From the NCBI GenBank assembly GCA_002478885.1, contig DLKC01000052.1, forward strand, positions 1-64,000: a stretch of 64,000 bases of DNA, given 5' to 3'. The stretch is from Chitinophagaceae bacterium UBA7600. GTDB taxonomy: Bacteria > Bacteroidota > Bacteroidia > Chitinophagales > Chitinophagaceae. Shown here piece by piece: positions 60,535 to 64,000 of the stretch. The position numbers were made by a program, and so were the translations under genes. The notes beneath the pieces were generated by a model. The model was not told the DNA's origin. It searched no databases and saw only the letters and a list, made by a program, of their open reading frames with translations. How positions within the stretch are numbered: position 1 is the stretch's first letter; every line of letters begins with the position of its first letter.

Positions 60535-60656
60535 TTGTGTCACTCACTTGTACTGCATTGCATGGCGCTGCGTTGCAAAAACAAAAGACCTGCACACTTT
60601 TTTGTCTGCAGGTCTTTTGCCCGGAAATGATAAGAATGTACAAGAGTGCGACGCAA
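60535..60656. repeat. Paired 19-bp inverted-repeat element enclosing a terminator
   Basis: Left TTGTGTCACTCACTTGTAC (60535-60553) and right GTACAAGAGTGCGACGCAA (60638-60656) flank 84 bp that contain a perfect hairpin at 60583-60618. It occupies most of the gap between two minus-strand genes. Confidence 0.88.
60583..60618. terminator. Perfect 12-bp hairpin terminator inside a repeat element
   Basis: AAAAGACCTGCA / TGCAGGTCTTTT with a 12-nt loop; it ends the transcript of the ThuA-fusion gene and lies within the paired repeat element. Confidence 0.85.
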
Positions 60657-60704
60657 CAGGAGCATCAAATTTGAACTGCAGCCGGCATCATAAAATCATC
60701 TTTT

Positions 60705-63700
60705 CTATTTTGCGCTGAACAAGATACTCATCACTCCCATTTGCGCCGTTTCTTTTGCGTCTTTTGGTTTTGATACGATATATAGTGTGTGCATTTTTCC
60801 ATCTGTAATTCCTTCAAGTGCAAAGTGTGTTGAACCCATTGGCGCTTTTGTTGATGGCGGTAAAATGCTTCCCTTACCAATTGTTTTACCATCGGCGGCA
60901 TCCAGTTTTATTTCGAAGTCGAAACCGTATTTCGGTGCATCCTGCCAGCCCACGTTAATGGTAGCTGAAGCAACGCCTGAAAGATCGATATTCTCCAGCG
61001 CGAACCAGCCTTCGGTAACCGGAACAACCATGATGTAGCTTCCATTCATATTGTATGGCGTGTACCCCTTGTTTTGCTCTTTGCCTGTGAAGGTTACATT
61101 GCTGCTGCGAAGTGCCAGGGTGGTTTTACCTGTAAGTGGCTTTACATTGTTGCCGCCCTTATCAGTATAGCTGGCAGAAATAACCATCGTGCTTGTTGGT
61201 TTTGTGCCTGCAGGCGCCGTAATGGTGCCTGTTTGCGGCAAAGATTTTTTCACGGTGGCAGGGTTTGACAAAGAGAGTATCCATGATATAATCTGGTCCA
61301 GGTCGCCCTGTGAAATGGTTGGATGGGCCGCCATTGCAACATCACCCCAGACGCCGCTTCCTCCTTTCCTGATCTTGTTGCTTAAGTAGCTAACCGCATT
61401 TGGATCTTTTGCATACTTCTTCGACACTTCGAGGAATGCAGGCCCTACAGATTTTTCTGCTTCTTTGTGGCAGCTTTTACAATCCATGGAGAATGCCAGT
61501 GTTTTGCCTGTAACGGCAGCTGCGCCCTGCTGGTGGCCCATAGGGGTTGCAGCCTTATCAAAACCTTCTACGTAATCGACCGATACATACAGGCTAGCCG
61601 GATCGACTGGTGTAGGATCGTCTTTGTCCTTAACGTTTACGGTGTATTGCACCGGTATGCCTGGCAGGTAGAAAGATTTATTGCCACCTGTAAGTTGTAT
61701 GTCAACTTCGGGTGTTTCGTTGCCCGCATATACGTCAATCGCATCACTCTTTGTTACTGCCCCGTCATTGTCTTTTACATCAACCGTTATTTTATAGTCG
61801 CCTGCGGCGGTGTAGGTGTAGTCAATATGCGGTTCTGTTGTTTCTTTTTTGGTGCCATTGCCAAAATCCCATGTGTAAGTGAGTTTGCCATGATCGGGAT
61901 CGCCGGCCTCAACATTTGCTTTTATTGAAAATGGTAAAGCACCAGTGGTTTTGTCGATATTGACCGCTGTCACTTTTGGTGAAAGGTTGCCACTGGTATA
62001 ATCTATCCTGGACAAACCAGCATCGGGGTTTTTAGCGAACCACCCGGTGCCATATTCAAGCAGGTATATTTTGCCATCGGGGCCAACCTCCATATCGATA
62101 CAGTTATATAGTTTGGTGTGCTCCATAAAGGGCTCCATCTTGTCGAAGTCGCCGTTTGGTAACATGGTGACTGTTTTCATCCAGCCGCGTATCCAGTCGT
62201 AGATAAACAATTTACCATTGTAGTAATCGGGCAATCTTGTTTCTTTCGGGAACATGTCGGTATAATAGACCGGGCCGGCCATCGCGTTACGTCCGCCGGT
62301 ACCCACTTGGGGAAAATCATGAGAAGCTCCATATGGATACCAGATAAATGCAGGCTGTGCGGGCGGTAGATCGGTTAAGCCTGTATTGTTTCGCGAGTTG
62401 TTGACTGGTTTTGCAGGATCAAATGCAGGCCCGCTTGTGCCGGTTGCATAGTCATATTCATGATACGCGTAGTTATTACCAACGAATAACGGCCATCCAA
62501 AAAAGCCTGCTTTGCGGGCCTGGTTTACTTCATCGTATCCGCGTGGACCACGGGTATCAAGACTATCTTCCCCTGCATCGGGTCCAACTTCGCCCCAATA
62601 CAGATATCCTGTTTTTTGGTCAACTGAAATTCGGTAAGGATTGCGATCGCCCATTACAAAAATTTCAGGCCTGGTTTTCGGTGTTCCCTTAGGAAAGAGA
62701 TTTCCATCGGGAATGCTATAGGTGCCATCATCATTGACTTTTATGCGAATAATTTTTCCGCGCAGGTCATTGGTGTTTCCTGAAGAACGTCTTGCATCGT
62801 ATTGTTCACGACCCGGCAAGTCGTTCATGGGGCTAAAGCCATGATTCACATACCTGGCTCCAGGTTCATCAAATGGTGTGGAGTTATCGCCTGCAGAAAA
62901 ATACAATAGGCCATCGGGACCAAATGCAACAGAGCCGCCTGTATGGCAACAAATATCCCTTTGCGATTTTACTTCAAGAATGGCTTTCTCCGTTGAAAGA
63001 TCGAGCGTATCATTTTTGAAAGTAAATCTCGACAAGCGATTTACTGCACTGTCTTTCGGACTATAATACATGTAAACCCAATTGTTCTTTGCATAATTTG
63101 GATCTTTGCATAAACCAAGCAGACCTTCTTCGGCATTTACGCCGGGCTTGTCAGTTTTCCAGTAAACATTTAAATAACCAACCTGCTTTACTTTTTTTGT
63201 ATCCTGCTTGTATAAAAGCACTTCGCCCCGGCGTTGGATAATGAGTATATCAAGGTTGGGAAGGATGGTCATCTCTGTCGGTTCAAAAAACTCGCCTTGT
63301 ACCAATTGCGTTTTAGTAAACCGCTCTTCTTCCGGTGAGTATTGTGTTTTTGCTTTGCTGTAATCCAACGCCTTGTTATCGCCAATCGCGTACTGGATGC
63401 CGCCAAGTAAATGTTTCAGGTAATTTGGTTCGGAGTAAGACTCTTTTGTGTGGCCAAGTTCAGTATAAAATGCGCGGCCGCCATCATAATCATGGTACCA
63501 GCTCATCGGGTGAAATGCACCGTTTGTTCCGCCTTCATACGACGTTTCATCGATGGTTAGCAGCACATGCACATCAGGATTCAATTTTTTGAAATTGTAC
63601 AACTCATCTGTACGTTTCCATATGGTATCGGTGAAAAATTTTGTTGCCGGAAAATCTTTGTCCTTTATCACAAATTTTGCTTCCTGTGGTTTTGGATGTC

Positions 63701-64000
63701 CGTTAAAATAGCCACCAACCAACCTGCCGTACCAGCCCCAATCATATTCTGTATCTGTTGCCGCGTGCACGCCAACATAGCCGCCGCCTGCCTGTATAAA
63801 TCTTTCGAAAGCCTCTTCCTGCCTGTAGTTGAGCACATCGCCTGTAGTGCTCAGGAAAACCACAGCTGCATAATTTTTCAGGCTGTCTTCATTAAACATT
63901 GCGGCATCGGTGGTGGTATCAACATCAAAACCATTTTCTTTTCCGAGTTGCTGTATTGCTTCCACACCGGTTGGGATACTTTCGTGATGAAAGTCGGCTG
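60705..64000 (-). CDS. ThuA - sugar dehydrogenase - PKD - cytochrome c - CBM6-like fusion, 5' end missing
   Basis: The frame is open through the right edge (upstream codons read FHHESIPTGVEAIQQLGKEN), so the N-terminus is missing. Domains in order (numbered from the GTG at 63965): ThuA-like about 1-205 (GGGYVGVHAATDTEYDWGWY), sugar dehydrogenase-like six-bladed propeller about 225-640 (ILEVKSQRDICCHTGGSVAF, MGDRNPYRISVDQKTGYLYW), PKD about 660-745 (YTWDFGNGTKKE), cytochrome c about 840-925 (CKSCHKEAEKS, one CxxCH) and a C-terminal CBM6-like domain about 945-1085. Secreted oxidative sugar metabolism is likely, with electrons passed to the haem. The substrate is unknown. Confidence 0.92.
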   Translation of the reverse strand, partial: ADFHHESIPTGVEAIQQLGKENGFDVDTTTDAAMFNEDSLKNYAAVVFLSTTGDVLNYRQEEAFERFIQAGGGYVGVHAATDTEYDWGWYGRLVGGYFNGHPKPQEAKFVIKDKDFPATKFFTDTIWKRTDELYNFKKLNPDVHVLLTIDETSYEGGTNGAFHPMSWYHDYDGGRAFYTELGHTKESYSEPNYLKHLLGGIQYAIGDNKALDYSKAKTQYSPEEERFTKTQLVQGEFFEPTEMTILPNLDILIIQRRGEVLLYKQDTKKVKQVGYLNVYWKTDKPGVNAEEGLLGLCKDPNYAKNNWVYMYYSPKDSAVNRLSRFTFKNDTLDLSTEKAILEVKSQRDICCHTGGSVAFGPDGLLYFSAGDNSTPFDEPGARYVNHGFSPMNDLPGREQYDARRSSGNTNDLRGKIIRIKVNDDGTYSIPDGNLFPKGTPKTRPEIFVMGDRNPYRISVDQKTGYLYWGEVGPDAGEDSLDTRGPRGYDEVNQARKAGFFGWPLFVGNNYAYHEYDYATGTSGPAFDPAKPVNNSRNNTGLTDLPPAQPAFIWYPYGASHDFPQVGTGGRNAMAGPVYYTDMFPKETRLPDYYNGKLFIYDWIRGWMKTVTMLPNGDFDKMEPFMEHTKLYNCIDMEVGPDGKIYLLEYGTGWFAKNPDAGLSRIDYTSGNLSPKVTAVNIDKTTGALPFSIKANVEAGDPDHGKLTYTWDFGNGTKKETTEPHIDYTYTAAGDYKITVDVKDNDGAVTKSDAIDVYAGNETPEVDIQLTGGNKSFYLPGIPVQYTVNVKDKDDPTPVDPASLYVSVDYVEGFDKAATPMGHQQGAAAVTGKTLAFSMDCKSCHKEAEKSVGPAFLEVSKKYAKDPNAVSYLSNKIRKGGSGVWGDVAMAAHPTISQGDLDQIISWILSLSNPATVKKSLPQTGTITAPAGTKPTSTMVISASYTDKGGNNVKPLTGKTTLALRSSNVTFTGKEQNKGYTPYNMNGSYIMVVPVTEGWFALENIDLSGVASATINVGWQDAPKYGFDFEIKLDAADGKTIGKGSILPPSTKAPMGSTHFALEGITDGKMHTLYIVSKPKDAKETAQMGVMSILFSAK

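Overview
The window looks like a chromosomal segment of a Bacteroidota member, most likely Chitinophagaceae-like. The supporting features are a T9SS-type C-terminal sorting domain, secreted glycoside hydrolases (GH43, GH106-like), WG-repeat, DUF4136, DUF5107 and TMEM220 proteins, A-rich leaders without Shine-Dalgarno sequences, and promoters fitting the Bacteroidota form TTTG / TAnnTTTG. I saw no rRNA, tRNA or CRISPR array. This placement is inferred from gene content, not from a database search.

Left part (1-11.4 kb): the 5' part of atpD (minus strand) runs off the edge. A secreted GH43 enzyme follows, then about 2.8 kb of mosaic repeats with twelve copies of one hairpin. Next come a secreted protein of unknown function, a VOC protein with a Tat-like leader, a secreted amidohydrolase, a DMP19-type protein and a DinB-family protein.

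Local AraC regulon (11.4-16.8 kb): three transcription units encode an AhpD/carboxymuconolactone decarboxylase-like protein, a secreted alpha/beta hydrolase, and an operon DUF1348 - small ORF - PNPOx-like - FabF-like - AraC regulator. Each unit starts with the same operator: two TCCAT half-sites 21 bp apart, with the promoter-proximal one exactly 31 bp before a TTTG -7 element. The regulator lies 15 bp after fabF, so it probably controls all three units including its own. I read this as a small inducible stress or detoxification regulon; the inducer is unknown.

Redox cluster (18.7-21.8 kb): a Crp/Fnr-type regulator with clustered cysteines precedes a 1-Cys peroxiredoxin, an SRPBCC-like protein and a sulfide:quinone oxidoreductase-like flavoprotein. 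Two palindromes at the end of the regulator gene sit in class II activator geometry upstream of a perfect TATATTTG -7 box.

Middle and right (22-64 kb): mostly single genes, including a PhyH dioxygenase, a RibD-C reductase, an S10 carboxypeptidase, a GH106-like rhamnosidase, an HGSNAT-like acyltransferase, a FabH homologue with Asn in place of the catalytic His, a DUF5107/TPR protein, a secreted ADP-ribosylglycohydrolase-like protein, fumC, an M4 protease with T9SS sorting domain, a thioredoxin pair and a creatininase-family protein. An HME-RND metal efflux operon (small ORF, TolC, adaptor, CzcA-like pump), a giant Asp-box protein and a ThuA/sugar dehydrogenase/PKD/cytochrome c fusion (running off the right edge) complete it. 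From about 13.9 kb, and mainly from 30 kb, many intergenic gaps carry a 19-bp inverted-repeat module (TTGCGTCGCACTCTTGTAC and its complement), alone or in pairs, suggesting a MITE- or REP-like family.
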